Shown: positions 18,161 through 26,771 of the stretch, one piece after another
Layout of the letters: each line of letters opens with the position of its first letter
How positions within the stretch are numbered: the first letter of the stretch is position 1
Assembly: GCA_021781415.1 (NCBI GenBank)
Contig: JAJXWW010000080.1
Coordinates: 1 to 54,557, forward strand
Length of the DNA stretch: 54,557 nucleotides
Origin: Planctomycetota bacterium
GTDB lineage: Bacteria > Planctomycetota > Planctomycetia > Gemmatales > Gemmataceae
Direction: 5' to 3'
Program-made: the position numbers and the translations under genes
The notes under the pieces: generated by a model
The model's input: the letters and a program-made list of their open reading frames with translations, nothing else
Databases searched by the model: none
Told to the model about the DNA's origin: nothing

Positions 18161-18328
18161 TCAACTGTGCGCGGCCGGTTCCTGCCACCACGGACTGAGA
18201 ATGCGAATCTTTCGGAGGATCGTTTCGCGTTCGGAATTGCTCTTGGCAGCGGCGAGACGTTCTTTCAGCTTCGCCATCTTTTTTTTACGATGATAGCGGC
18301 GATTCAACTCGATGCGGCGTTCGACCAT
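18161..18328 (-). CDS. 55-residue DUF6800-like small basic protein
   Basis: A very short gene found by reading the minus strand: MVERRIELNRRYHRKKKMAK, then a helical segment, then RKIRILSPWWQEP near the end; 55 residues, strongly basic. The pattern of a VERRIEL-type start, an RRYHRKKK cluster and a terminal SPWW matches a family of tiny planctomycete proteins that I recall as DUF6800. The name is from memory and the function is unknown. It sits between the 17266 membrane protein and rfbC. Confidence 0.7.
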   Translation of the reverse strand: MVERRIELNRRYHRKKKMAKLKERLAAAKSNSERETILRKIRILSPWWQEPAAHS

Positions 18329-18528
18329 GATCGGTATTCCTGTCTCTCGACGGTTAACTCGGGCTCCCCTTCGTAGCGGAGCCTCAACGAAGGATTATGT
18401 TACGAGAGTCGGCGTGGATCGCAAGGGAGCGACGGGTTCGCCTTTCCAGCGCACGCTCCGCCTGCTATCAAAAACCCGAACGAGCCGGATCGGTCGGCTT
18501 TTCCTCTTACGTTGAAGGTGGCGGCGCA

Positions 18529-19077
18529 ATGCAATTCATCCCCACGGCGATTCCCGAAGTGCTTTCGATTGAACCGCGCGTTTTTCAAGACGACCGGGGA
18601 TTCTTTCTGGAGACGTACCAGGCCCAGAAATATGCGGCGGCGGGCATCGCGCAGCCGATGGTGCAAGACAATCACTCAGGCTCGCGGCAAGGCGTGCTGC
18701 GCGGCTTGCACTATCAGATCCACAACCCGCAGGGCAAACTCGTCCGCGTCGTGGCCGGCGAGATCTTCGACGTGGCCGTCGATCTCCGACGTTCGTCTCC
18801 GACCTTCGGCCAGTGGGTCGGCGTCACCCTGTCGGCGAAAAATCACCGTCAGCTCTGGATTCCCGCCGGCTTCGCGCACGGCTTCTACACCGTCAGCGAG
18901 TGGGCCGAGATCGTCTACAAAGTCACCGATTATTACGATCCGAAAAGCGAGAGAACCGTGATGTGGAACGATCCGCAAATCGGCATCCGATGGCCGCTGA
19001 GGGACGGTGTCCCTCCGCTGTTGTCGCCGAAGGACGCACAGGGTTTGCCACTGGCAAAGGCGGACTCGTTCGATTGA
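18529..19077 (+). CDS. rfbC: dTDP-4-dehydrorhamnose 3,5-epimerase
   Basis: Epimerises dTDP-4-keto-6-deoxyglucose at C3 and C5 in dTDP-L-rhamnose synthesis. 182 residues, the usual size. Catalytic context GVLRGLHYQ (His61), FDVAVDLRRSSPTFGQW, WIPAGFAHGFYTVSE and VTDYYDP are all present, typical of the cupin-fold family. The ATG at 18529 has GAAGGTG 9 nt upstream. The frame is open back to 18397 but without family sequence. No other rhamnose genes adjoin it. Confidence 0.94.
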   Translation: MQFIPTAIPEVLSIEPRVFQDDRGFFLETYQAQKYAAAGIAQPMVQDNHSGSRQGVLRGLHYQIHNPQGKLVRVVAGEIFDVAVDLRRSSPTFGQWVGVTLSAKNHRQLWIPAGFAHGFYTVSEWAEIVYKVTDYYDPKSERTVMWNDPQIGIRWPLRDGVPPLLSPKDAQGLPLAKADSFD

Positions 19078-19092
19078 TCCCATCTTCCACGG

Positions 19093-19142
19093 TTAGCCGC
19101 GACGCGCCAGCGGAGCGCGCTCCGCTGGCGCGTCGCGGCTAA
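19093..19142. terminator. perfect 50-bp palindrome between rfbC and xylA
   Basis: Two 25-base half-sites, TTAGCCGCGACGCG.. and its exact complement, meet without a spacer between the convergent genes rfbC and xylA. A degenerate half-site is seen at 28406-28430. Likely a bidirectional terminator; the perfect symmetry also suggests recent origin or active maintenance. Confidence 0.75.
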
Positions 19143-19150
19143 CCCGACGA

Positions 19151-20317
19151 TTACAACACCCCCAGCAATACTTCCGTCAACAGCTGATCGAGTCGTTCGT
19201 AGGGCAGTTTTCGCGTCGCCAATTTCTCCGGCTCGAACGTCATGTCCTTGAGCTTCTGCGCCGATTCCTTGCTGAATTGCGCCGTGAAACCGCGCAGGTT
19301 GGCACTCGCGCCATGAATATCCTTCAGAATATCTTGAATCTCTTTGTTTTCGTTAAACTGCCGCACCTTCGCTTTCATAATCTTGTAGGTGCGCATGTTG
19401 CGGTCCACGAAGTCCCACGGATCGGATTCGCTGCGATAGGGATGGGCGTCGAAACCGATGGTGCCGGGATATTTGTGATCGACGAGCAGCTTGGCCGTGA
19501 AGAACGCCTCTTTCAAATCGTCGCTGCCGTAGGTGAGATCCTGATCGAAGCGCAGCGGCTTTTGCCCATTGAGATGCACGTCGAGCAGCTTGCCGGCGTC
19601 GAGTGCTTGGGCGAACTCGTGATAGGGATTCAGGCCAGCCATCTTGATGTGAGCCGTCTCGGGATTGATGCCGACCATCTCCGGATGATCGAGCGTGGCG
19701 ATGAAGGCGAGGACGCTGCCGACGGTCGGCAAATACAGATCGCCGCGCGGCTCGTTCGGCTTCGGCTCGATGGAGAACTTGATGTCGTAGCCCTGGCTGA
19801 GGACGTAGTTGCACAGGAAGTTCATCGACTCGCGGAACCACTTGGTCGCCTCGACCGGATCCTTGCTGGCATCGACTTCGACGCCTTCGCGTCCGCCCCA
19901 GAAGACGAACAGCTGTGTGCCCAACTCGGCGGCCACATCGATGGCCCGCATCACCTTTTGCGTCGTGTACAGACGCACGGCGGGATCGGTGCTGGTGAAT
20001 GCGCCGTCTTTGAAAACGGGGTGATAGAAGGTGTTCGTCGTGGCCATCGTGGCCTTGATGCCCCAATCGCCGATGGCCTTTTTCACGTCGCGGATGATCT
20101 GCTCGCGCTGCGCGGTGCTGGCACCGAAGGGAAGAACGTCGTTGTCGTGAAACTCGAAGCCGTAGCAGTTGCGCTGAGCCAAGCCCTTGATACATTCGAG
20201 CGCCGGCAATTCCGGACGTGTCTGATCGCCGAACGGATCGCGGCCTCGGTTCTGGAGGCACCAAACGCCGAAGGCGAATTTGTCTTCTTTTGTGGGAGAG
20301 AACTGGTTGGAAGGCAT
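19151..20317 (-). CDS. xylA: xylose isomerase
   Basis: Interconverts D-xylose and D-xylulose (also glucose/fructose) with two divalent metals. Conserved signatures: FGVWCLQNRGRDPFGD, GFEFHDNDVLPFG (active-site His), FVFWGGREGVE, FSIEPKPNEPRGD (metal Glu), NPETAHIKMAGLNPYHEFAQAL, LLDVHLNGQ and GFDAHPYR. 388 residues and this sequence style match the short, Streptomyces-type class. No xylulokinase is adjacent. It is flanked by palindromic elements on both sides. Confidence 0.95.
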   Translation of the reverse strand: MPSNQFSPTKEDKFAFGVWCLQNRGRDPFGDQTRPELPALECIKGLAQRNCYGFEFHDNDVLPFGASTAQREQIIRDVKKAIGDWGIKATMATTNTFYHPVFKDGAFTSTDPAVRLYTTQKVMRAIDVAAELGTQLFVFWGGREGVEVDASKDPVEATKWFRESMNFLCNYVLSQGYDIKFSIEPKPNEPRGDLYLPTVGSVLAFIATLDHPEMVGINPETAHIKMAGLNPYHEFAQALDAGKLLDVHLNGQKPLRFDQDLTYGSDDLKEAFFTAKLLVDHKYPGTIGFDAHPYRSESDPWDFVDRNMRTYKIMKAKVRQFNENKEIQDILKDIHGASANLRGFTAQFSKESAQKLKDMTFEPEKLATRKLPYERLDQLLTEVLLGVL

Positions 20318-20355
20318 GGATGAATTACCCCGTTGTGATGTAAGTGACTCTTAAC

Positions 20356-20409
20356 AAGCCCGGAGCGCGAGCGACGGGTCGGAACGCCCGTCGCTCGCGC
20401 TCCGGGCTT
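20356..20409. terminator. AAGCCCGGAGCG-family palindrome, copy 1
   Basis: Perfect 23-bp arms (20356-20378 and 20387-20409) with an 8-base loop, 5 bases after the DJ-1/PfpI stop codon and upstream of xylA. Nearly identical copies occur at 21072-21125 and 51660-51714. Confidence 0.8.
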
Positions 20410-20414
20410 ATCGG

Positions 20415-20963
20415 TTATCGCGCCGCGGCCAGCGCTGGTTTCAGTTCGCGCGCCGCCTGAATAATCGCTTGCATGAACGCCGGTAGGTCGTCGGGCTTAC
20501 GGCTGGTAATCAGATTGCCGTCGCGGACAACTTCTTCATCGACGTAATGCGATCCGGCGTTGCTGACATCGTCCTTGATGGCGAAAAAACAAGTCGCACG
20601 TTTGCCCTTGAGTGCTTGCGTCGAACACAGCACCCACGGGCCATGACAGATGGCGGCAATGACCTTGCCCTGCTCGGCCATGTCGCTCACAAGGCGAATG
20701 ACGGACTCGTGCCGGCGGAGAAAATCGGGAGCGAAGCCGCCGGGTACGACGAGGATGTCGAATTCGCTGGCGGACACATCGCGCGCCGATTTATCGCTCT
20801 TGGCCGGATAGCCGAGTTTGCTCGGATAAGTATGCCCCGCTTCGGGACCGACCAGCGTCACCTTGCACCCGGCCTCGCGCAGACGATAAACCGGATACCA
20901 TATTTCCATTTCTTGGTATTGCTGTTCGACCAGCACCGCCGCGCGTTTGCCTTGTAGTTCCAT
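20415..20963 (-). CDS. DJ-1/PfpI-family protein (class I GATase-like)
   Basis: A 182-residue cytoplasmic protein of the PfpI/YhbO/DJ-1 superfamily. Marks: KRAAVLVEQQYQEMEIWYPVYRLREAG (Glu pocket), DILVVPGGFAPDFLR, and the nucleophile elbow VIAAICHGPWVL with the reactive Cys. Members act as glyoxalase- or deglycase-like or stress proteins; which of these applies here is undetermined. The ATG at 20963 has AGGAG 7 nt upstream; the frame is open 18 bases further. It is the first of two same-strand genes whose 3' ends carry the same palindrome. Confidence 0.9.
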   Translation of the reverse strand: MELQGKRAAVLVEQQYQEMEIWYPVYRLREAGCKVTLVGPEAGHTYPSKLGYPAKSDKSARDVSASEFDILVVPGGFAPDFLRRHESVIRLVSDMAEQGKVIAAICHGPWVLCSTQALKGKRATCFFAIKDDVSNAGSHYVDEEVVRDGNLITSRKPDDLPAFMQAIIQAARELKPALAAAR

Positions 20964-21071
20964 TGATGGCTCCTGGATCAAAGATTCTTGGGTAGGAGCA
21001 TTCTAAGCGAATCGCAAGCGGACGGCTACGGTCGCAGGCGGATCGTGAATTGCACGAACAAATTGAGCAAC

Positions 21072-21125
21072 AAGCCCGGAGCGCGAGCGACGGGCGCTCT
21101 GGCCCGTCGCTCGCGCTCCGGGCTT
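21072..21125. terminator. AAGCCCGGAGCG-family palindrome, copy 2
   Basis: Perfect 24-bp arms (21072-21095, 21102-21125) with a 6-base loop, about 22 bases after the stop of the SDR gene on the minus strand. Same family as copies at 20356 and 51660. Confidence 0.8.
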
Positions 21126-21147
21126 GTCTTCAAAAATGTTAGAGATT

Positions 21148-22140
21148 CTACGCATTCTGCTTGTACCAGGCCAGCGTTTCGCGCATGGCGTCGTCGAAAC
21201 TCCAACGCGGGCGATAGCCCAGGCGTTGTTTTGCGTTCTCGATGCTGAAATCGAGATTGAGGCCGAACAACTTCAGTCGGCCTTGGGTGAGACGCGGAGG
21301 AGTGGGACTGTTTTTCTTGCGGGCGTCGTGCTCCATCCACCAAGCCAAGCAGCGCGCCAGCCACAAGGGCACCGAGACACGCTTCGGCTTGGGCAGATTC
21401 AAACCCGCGACGATCGTGTCGATGAACTTTCGCTTCGAGACAAACTCGCCGTCCGTAAGGTTGAAAATCTGGCCGACCGCTTCCGGCTTATCGACGGCCA
21501 ACAGAGCCGCCTCAATGAGATTGCCGACGTAAATGCAGTTCATGGCGCGTGTGCCACCACCGATGTAGCGAACCTTGCGCTCGCGAAGATTCTCCAACAA
21601 CCTCGGCATCAGTGTGCGATCGCGCGGGCCGTAGATAAAGCCCGGACGCAACACGACCACCGGCAGCTGATGTTGCCGATAATAGCTCATCACCAGCTGT
21701 TCCGATTCGACTTTCGTTTGTGTGTAGCCGTCGATGTGATGGGCAGGCAGCGGTTCGTTCTCGTCCGTGCCGTAGTGATGCCGTGCCGCATAGACGCCGA
21801 GGCTGCTGAAATGCACGAAGCGTTGCAACGCTTGTTGGCGGCAGACTTCGAGCAGATTGCGCAGTGCCTCGACATTGACCGCGCGATACTCCTCGACCGG
21901 CCCCCAATCGCCGACCTTGGCCGCGCAGTGGAAAACGATTTCGACGCCTTGCAATGCCTCGCGGACGGCTGCGGCATCCGTCATGTCACCGCGAATGAGC
22001 GCGACGTTGGCGCGCTGGAGCAGGTTCGTCTCGCTGTTGGCTCGGACGAGGGCGCGAAGATTCCAGCCGCGCGCGGCGCACGCCTCGACGAGATGTCCGC
22101 CCACGAAACCCGTCGCTCCGGTGATTAAACACGTCGTCAT
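21148..22140 (-). CDS. extended SDR NAD-dependent epimerase/dehydratase
   Basis: A 330-residue Rossmann protein, extended short-chain dehydrogenase/reductase type, close to the 3-beta-hydroxysteroid dehydrogenase/isomerase-like and nucleoside-sugar epimerase group. It has CLITGATGFVGGHL at the N-terminus, FHCAAKVGDWG, FVHFSSLGVY and the catalytic YTQTKVESEQL (YxxxK), then PGFIYGPRD. The substrate cannot be named. ATG 22140 directly precedes the Rossmann strand; an in-frame start 48 bases earlier would add an unlikely lead. Confidence 0.9.
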   Translation of the reverse strand: MTTCLITGATGFVGGHLVEACAARGWNLRALVRANSETNLLQRANVALIRGDMTDAAAVREALQGVEIVFHCAAKVGDWGPVEEYRAVNVEALRNLLEVCRQQALQRFVHFSSLGVYAARHHYGTDENEPLPAHHIDGYTQTKVESEQLVMSYYRQHQLPVVVLRPGFIYGPRDRTLMPRLLENLRERKVRYIGGGTRAMNCIYVGNLIEAALLAVDKPEAVGQIFNLTDGEFVSKRKFIDTIVAGLNLPKPKRVSVPLWLARCLAWWMEHDARKKNSPTPPRLTQGRLKLFGLNLDFSIENAKQRLGYRPRWSFDDAMRETLAWYKQNA

Positions 22141-22271
22141 ATCGGCAAAGTCCACGAACTGCCTCGCCTCTTCTCGCCCCATCGGCAAAAAGAGTCACGA
22201 TGGCGATTGCACTGCTTTTCTTCAGAGTTTCAAGCGCGTTTGACAAGAGGGCCGAACGGGATGTCCGTCTG

Positions 22272-22335
22272 AGCCCCGACCGTGAGGGAGCGGTTTTTTC
22301 GAGACTTTCGTCTCCGCTCTCCCACGGTCGCGGCT
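22272..22335. terminator. GTGAGGGAGCGG-family hairpin, copy 1
   Basis: The arms AGCC..GACCGTGAGGGAGCGG (22272-22293) and its near-complement (22314-22335) have 3 mismatches over 22 bp. It is about 30 bases downstream of the DUF1501 stop codon. A sibling lies between rpsD and rpoA at 25617-25669. Confidence 0.65.
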
Positions 22336-22364
22336 CTGAAGTCACCCTTTTTATGGGAATCGCC

Positions 22365-23693
22365 TCAATACACGCGTTCGATGGGGCGGTTTTCGCTGGG
22401 GAGGATGGGGGTGGGGCGGTTGGAGACATCGTAGACCATGCCGTTGGGATCGATGCCGAGATTGTGGTAGACCGTGGCCAATACGTCGCGGTAGGGAATG
22501 GGGTGATCCTTGGCTTCGGCGGCGGTGGAGTCGGTCGAGCCGATGACTTGTCCGGTGCGCATCCCACCGCCGGACAAGAGAGCGCCGTTGACGCGCGACC
22601 AGTGATCGCGTCCGGCGTCCTTGTTGATCTTGGGCGTGCGGCCAAACTCGCCCCAAACCACCAGCGTCGTCGTCTTATCCAGGCCGCGTGAGTACAGATC
22701 TTCGACCAAGGCCGAGATGCCCTTGTCGAACAGCGGTAGATGTTGCTTCAGATGGCGGAAATTCTGGCCGTGCGTGTCCCAGAAGCCGTAGGCCACCGTC
22801 ACGCAGCGCGCGCCAGCTTCGACGAGACGGCGCGCCATCAGAAGTTGATCGTTCCACATGGGCGCGCCGTCGCCGAGGTGTTTGGTGGAGCCTCGTCCAT
22901 AGCGTTCGCGCACGGCTTCCGGCTCGCGCGTCACGTCCAGGGCATCGACCAGTTTGTGCGAGGTCAGCACGTCGAAAGCGCGTTCGTACATCGCGTCCAT
23001 GCCGGTGCGGTCGCGTCCGTCGGCATCGCGCTTCCAGGTATCGACTTTTTCGAGTAGGCGACGCCGGTCGCTGAGTTGATCGAGAGTCAGGGCTTGCAGC
23101 TTCATGGCGGCCAGGTCGGAGCCATCGAGTTTGGCGGGGCTGGCGGCACGGCCCAGGAAGCCGGCATTGGGGCTGTTGTACGGCTTGTGCTGCATGATGG
23201 GGAACAGATCGACGAAGGGTGGCACGATAGGATCGCGCGGTCCCTGCACCTTGGCAATCACCGAGCCGAAGTGCGGTTTGCCGTCGCGCTTGACCTCGTT
23301 CATCACGAAGCCGGTTGTGCTTTGGAAGCTGCTGTGTTCGTCGCGCAGGCCGACCAGCGAGCGGAGGACAATGAGTTTATCCATGCAGCGGGCCAAGTTG
23401 GGCAGCAACTCGCCGACATGAATGCCGGGCACGTTGGTAGCGATGGGTTTGAACTCGCCGCGTACTTCTTTGGGAGCGCTCGGTTTGAGATCGAATGTGT
23501 CTTGATGCGCCAATCCGCCGGATAAATAAACCATGATGACGGAGCGATCCGACTTCTTAGCCCCGGAGCGCGCTTCGGCGCGCAGCAAATTGGGCAGCGT
23601 CAATCCGCCGAGCGCGAGTCCGCCGACTTGCAAAAAAGAACGTCGACTAATGCCGTCACAGTAACGATGGCGAGGTCCAAGAACGATCGGCAT
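22365..23693 (-). CDS. DUF1501 domain-containing exported protein
   Basis: A 442-residue planctomycete-typical DUF1501 protein. The N-terminus SRRSFLQVGGLALGGL is a twin-arginine-type export signal. The body belongs to the sulfatase/phosphatase-like superfamily, with VIMVYLSGGLAHQDTFDLKP, RSLVGLRDEHSS, TTLVVWGEFGRTPKIN and GRDHW blocks. In planctomycetes such genes usually stand next to a DUF1549/DUF1553 cytochrome-type gene. None is adjacent here, so this is an orphan copy. Function is unproven. Confidence 0.9.
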   Translation of the reverse strand: MPIVLGPRHRYCDGISRRSFLQVGGLALGGLTLPNLLRAEARSGAKKSDRSVIMVYLSGGLAHQDTFDLKPSAPKEVRGEFKPIATNVPGIHVGELLPNLARCMDKLIVLRSLVGLRDEHSSFQSTTGFVMNEVKRDGKPHFGSVIAKVQGPRDPIVPPFVDLFPIMQHKPYNSPNAGFLGRAASPAKLDGSDLAAMKLQALTLDQLSDRRRLLEKVDTWKRDADGRDRTGMDAMYERAFDVLTSHKLVDALDVTREPEAVRERYGRGSTKHLGDGAPMWNDQLLMARRLVEAGARCVTVAYGFWDTHGQNFRHLKQHLPLFDKGISALVEDLYSRGLDKTTTLVVWGEFGRTPKINKDAGRDHWSRVNGALLSGGGMRTGQVIGSTDSTAAEAKDHPIPYRDVLATVYHNLGIDPNGMVYDVSNRPTPILPSENRPIERVY

Positions 23694-23822
23694 GACAGCG
23701 ACTCCAGAGCGTGTGGTGGGAGGACGCCGAACTGTGGAAAGCGCGGCGGCAGGTTCTTATACTGTACCCGGTCTCGTTGCGATTGCCAAGCGTTCAACAA
23801 GAGTGAGAATCATTTTCCCCTC

Positions 23823-23851
23823 TTGCCGGGGTAGACGTGGATTGCTATATT
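23823..23851 (+). promoter_or_regulatory. promoter candidate for the alpha operon
   Basis: TTGCCG (23823-23828), a 17-bp spacer and TATATT (23846-23851) lie 47 bases before the rpmJ ATG, in an AT-rich island between divergent genes. Confidence 0.55.
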
Positions 23852-23897
23852 TACGCTTTCCTACTCCGGCATAAGATCTGCTGATGGGAGCTATTCG

Positions 23898-24011
23898 ATG
23901 AAAGTTCGTTCGAGTGTGAAGCGCATCTGTGAGAACTGCAAGTTGGTGCGGCGGCACGGCAAGCTGCTGGTCATTTGCAGCAATCCCCGTCACAAACAGC
24001 GCCAGGGTTGA
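23898..24011 (+). CDS. rpmJ: 50S ribosomal protein bL36
   Basis: A 37-residue protein, [19 protein letters not shown]..., ending RHKQRQG. Zinc ligands Cys11, Cys14, Cys27 and His32 are all present, so it is the zinc-binding (C+) form. It is the first gene of the alpha operon and follows a promoter-like sequence. GGGAG lies 8 nt upstream of the ATG. Confidence 0.95.
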   Translation: MKVRSSVKRICENCKLVRRHGKLLVICSNPRHKQRQG

Positions 24012-24026
24012 TCGAGGAGAAGCATC

Positions 24027-24413
24027 ATGCCGCGTATCCTGGGCGTCGATTTGCCCAACGACAAGCCGACACATATTTCACTGCGCTACATCTACGGCGT
24101 CGGTCCCTCGCTGGCCCTGCGTCTGTGCGAGCAAGCGCGCATTGACCCGCAGCGTCCGGCCAAGGAACTGAGCGACGAAGACATCGCGCGCTTGGCGACG
24201 ATTCTCGACCGCGATTACACGGTCGAGGGGCCACTCCGCCGTTCGATTCAACAGAACATCGCGCGGCTAAAAGACATTCAATGCTATCGCGGGCTGCGGC
24301 ATCGCCGTAGTCTGCCCGTTCGCGGACAGCGAACGCGCACCAATGCGCGTACGCGAAAAGGTCCACGCAAGACAGTGGCGGGTAAGAAGGGCGTCAAGGA
24401 AATGCGCGGATAA
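24027..24413 (+). CDS. rpsM: 30S ribosomal protein uS13
   Basis: A 128-residue head protein contacting tRNA and the 50S bridge. The start MPRILGVDLPNDKPTHISLRYIYGVG and the basic C-terminus GLRHRRSLPVRGQRTRTNARTRKG are diagnostic. It sits 15 bases after rpmJ with a GAGGAG Shine-Dalgarno. Confidence 0.97.
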   Translation: MPRILGVDLPNDKPTHISLRYIYGVGPSLALRLCEQARIDPQRPAKELSDEDIARLATILDRDYTVEGPLRRSIQQNIARLKDIQCYRGLRHRRSLPVRGQRTRTNARTRKGPRKTVAGKKGVKEMRG

Positions 24414-24482
24414 CGGCCCGCGGCGCAAGCAAGGAAAACAAGGAAAGCAAGGCAAGCGAGGCAACCAAGGGGAATTGTATCC

Positions 24483-24863
24483 GTGGCCAAGAGCAAGAAA
24501 CGCAAGACACGACGCAACGTCAGCCGAGGTGTGGCCCACATCAAGGCGACGTTCAACAACACGATTGTCACCATCACCGATACCAACGGCGATACGCTGT
24601 GCTTCGCCTCGGCGGGCACGGTTGGTTTCAAGGGCAGCCGCAAGAGTACACCGTTCGCCGCGCAGCGCGCCGCGGAGGTGGCCGCCGAACGCGCCGCCAA
24701 GTATGGCCTCAAGGAGGTCGAAGTGCGCGTCAAAGGGCCGGGTTCGGGCCGCGAGTCGGCCATCACCGCCCTGCAATCTTCGGGGCTGAACATCAAGGCC
24801 ATCGAAGACGTGACCCCGTTGCCGCACAACGGTTGCCGCCCGCCCAAGAAACGCCGCGTATAA
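24483..24863 (+). CDS. rpsK: 30S ribosomal protein uS11
   Basis: A 126-residue platform protein: [43 protein letters not shown] and the C-terminal [13 protein letters not shown] are diagnostic. It starts with GTG at 24483, preceded by AAGGGGAA. It is followed by a heptamer palindrome before rpsD. Confidence 0.97.
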   Translation: MAKSKKRKTRRNVSRGVAHIKATFNNTIVTITDTNGDTLCFASAGTVGFKGSRKSTPFAAQRAAEVAAERAAKYGLKEVEVRVKGPGSGRESAITALQSSGLNIKAIEDVTPLPHNGCRPPKKRRV

Positions 24864-24870
24864 CGTAGCG

Positions 24871-24922
24871 AGTGCTGAGTTCTGAGTGCCGAGTAAAAAC
24901 TCGGCACTCAGAACTCAGCACT
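24871..24922. repeat. heptamer-family palindrome between rpsK and rpsD
   Basis: Perfect 24-bp arms (24871-24894 and 24899-24922) built from CTGAGTK-type heptamers, around an AAAA loop. Degenerate heptamers continue to about 24960, just before the rpsD ATG. Related arrays flank folC (45431-45481, 45618-45680). Confidence 0.8.
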
Positions 24923-24968
24923 CAGAACTTTGTATTTTGAACTCAGGACTTGGAACTCATAACTAATT

Positions 24969-25604
24969 ATGGCACGCACCACCGATCCGGTTTGTCGCCT
25001 TTGCCGCCGCGAAGGCGTGAAATTGTTCCTGAAGGGCAGCCGTTGCGAAAGTCCCAAGTGCGCCATTGAACGGCGCAATCAGACGCCCGGCATGCACTGG
25101 CAGCGTCGCAGCAAAGCCAGCGAATATGGTCTCCGCCTCCGCGAGAAGCAGAAACTCAAACGCTTCTACGGTCTGATGGAGCGCCAGTTCCGCCGTTATT
25201 TCTCGTTGGCCTCGCGTTCCAAAGGCAATACGGGCGAGTCGCTACTAACGCTCATGGAGCGTCGTCTCGATAACGTCGTGCATCGGCTGGGCTTCGCGCC
25301 CAATCGGGCGGCGGCGCGGCAGCTGGTGTCGCACGGCCACATTTATCTCAACGGCCATCTGTGCAACATTCCCAGCTTGTTGCTCAAATCCGGCGATACC
25401 GTGACCGTCAAAAGCCATCCGCGCAGCCTGCAACTCGTCAAGCTCCACCTGCAAGACAATCCGCCGCCCGTTCCCGATTTTCTGGAACGTCTCGGCGACG
25501 ATCCGCCCGAAGGACGCATGAGCCGACTGCCGACGCGCGGCGACATCGACCCGCGCATCCAAGACATTCAAGAACAGTTGATTATTGAGGTCTGCTCCCG
25601 ATAG
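24969..25604 (+). CDS. rpsD: 30S ribosomal protein uS4
   Basis: A 211-residue primary 16S-binding protein. The zinc-type N-terminus has Cys9, Cys12, Cys26 and Cys31 ([17 protein letters not shown]). The S4 RNA-binding domain is recognisable ([31 protein letters not shown]). There is no clear Shine-Dalgarno before the ATG because the heptamer element reaches up to the gene, so initiation may rely on structure or coupling. Confidence 0.97.
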   Translation: MARTTDPVCRLCRREGVKLFLKGSRCESPKCAIERRNQTPGMHWQRRSKASEYGLRLREKQKLKRFYGLMERQFRRYFSLASRSKGNTGESLLTLMERRLDNVVHRLGFAPNRAAARQLVSHGHIYLNGHLCNIPSLLLKSGDTVTVKSHPRSLQLVKLHLQDNPPPVPDFLERLGDDPPEGRMSRLPTRGDIDPRIQDIQEQLIIEVCSR

Positions 25605-25616
25605 CGCGATTTTGCG

Positions 25617-25669
25617 AACCGCGACCGCGAGGGAGCGGGATTCTCGCCACTCTCTCGCGGTGGCGGCTT
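25617..25669. repeat. GTGAGGGAGCGG-family hairpin between rpsD and rpoA
   Basis: Arms at 25617-25638 and 25647-25669 pair imperfectly, and the sequence matches the 22272-22335 element. It lies inside the alpha operon, 13 bases after rpsD. Confidence 0.65.
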
Positions 25670-25695
25670 GGGAATCTCTTAGGAGAAATGAACAC

Positions 25696-26697
25696 ATGCG
25701 CATTCGATGGCGGGGTCTGGAATTACCCAACCGCGTGGTCAGCGATCGATCGACGTTGACCGATACCTACGGCAAGTTCACCGCCGAGCCGTTCGAGCGC
25801 GGCTTCGGCGTGACCGTCGGCAATAGCCTGCGCCGCATTTTGCTGTCCAGCCTGGAGGGCAGCGCTGTCACCCGCGTCAAGATCCAAGGCGTGCAGCACG
25901 AAATCAGCACCATCCCCGGCGTCGTCGAGGATGTCACCGACATCATCCTAAACGTCAAAAGCCTGGTCGTGAAGAACGGCAGCGATTCGCCGCGCACCCT
26001 GCGCATCGAACGCCACGAACGCGGCGTGGTCAAGGCCGCCGACATCATCACCGATCAAGACGTGGAAATCATCAACCCCGACCACATCATCGCCACCTTG
26101 ACCGACGACGTGCCGTTCGTGGTCGAGATGCGCGTTGAGAACGGTCGCGGCTATCACATGGCCGAGGAGAACGTCGAGAAGGAACGCGAAATCGGCGTCA
26201 TCCCCGTCGATTCGAGTTTCTCCCCCGTCGTCCGCGTCAAGCACGAGATCGAAGATACCCGCGTCGGCCAACGTACCAACTACGATAAGCTGGTCATCGA
26301 GATCTGGACGAACGGAACCATTACGCCGCAAATGGCCATCGTCGAAGGGGCGAAGATTCTCCGCAAACACCTCAACCCGTTCATCCAGTATTCCGAGCCG
26401 GGGCCGGAGATCAGCATGGAAGATCGCGGCGAGGTCGGAGCCGGCGGCGATCAAGTCGATCTCGAATTGGAACGCAAACTGAATATGAGCCTCGCCGAGT
26501 TGGAACTGTCGGTGCGGGCGACCAACTGTCTCGAATCGGAAGGCATCACCACGGTGCGCGATCTCGTCAGCCGCAACGACGAGGAATTGTTGGAAGTGCG
26601 CAACTTCGGTGAAACGACGTTGAAAGAAGTGAAAATCAAACTGGAAGAGCGCGGCATGTACCTGGGCATGAAGCTGCCCGCCTCCATGCGACGCTGA
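25696..26697 (+). CDS. rpoA: DNA-directed RNA polymerase subunit alpha
   Basis: 333 residues. The N-terminal assembly domain has [24 protein letters not shown], and [13 protein letters not shown] follows. The C-terminal domain has [23 protein letters not shown] and [23 protein letters not shown], used for UP-element and activator contacts. The ATG at 25696 has AGGAGA about 10 nt upstream; the frame is open back to 25585 through the hairpin but without family sequence. Confidence 0.97.
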   Translation: MRIRWRGLELPNRVVSDRSTLTDTYGKFTAEPFERGFGVTVGNSLRRILLSSLEGSAVTRVKIQGVQHEISTIPGVVEDVTDIILNVKSLVVKNGSDSPRTLRIERHERGVVKAADIITDQDVEIINPDHIIATLTDDVPFVVEMRVENGRGYHMAEENVEKEREIGVIPVDSSFSPVVRVKHEIEDTRVGQRTNYDKLVIEIWTNGTITPQMAIVEGAKILRKHLNPFIQYSEPGPEISMEDRGEVGAGGDQVDLELERKLNMSLAELELSVRATNCLESEGITTVRDLVSRNDEELLEVRNFGETTLKEVKIKLEERGMYLGMKLPASMRR

Positions 26698-26710
26698 AAG
26701 AAGTAGCCGT

Positions 26711-26748
26711 TAATCGGTAGTCGGCTACGGACCACCGACTGCCGATTA
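26711..26748. repeat. short palindrome between rpoA and rplQ
   Basis: TAATCGGTAGTCGG (26711-26724) pairs with CCGACTGCCGATTA (26735-26748) with one mismatch. Its GTAGTCGG style recalls the CAGTAGTC elements near 48908. Confidence 0.6.
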
Positions 26749-26771
26749 CTCCTAGATAGGGACACCCTGCC

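Noticed and set aside
24969..25604. uS4 cysteines as a possible second selenoprotein or redox site
   Set aside because: The four Cys form the ordinary zinc-binding uS4 N-terminus and are all encoded normally.
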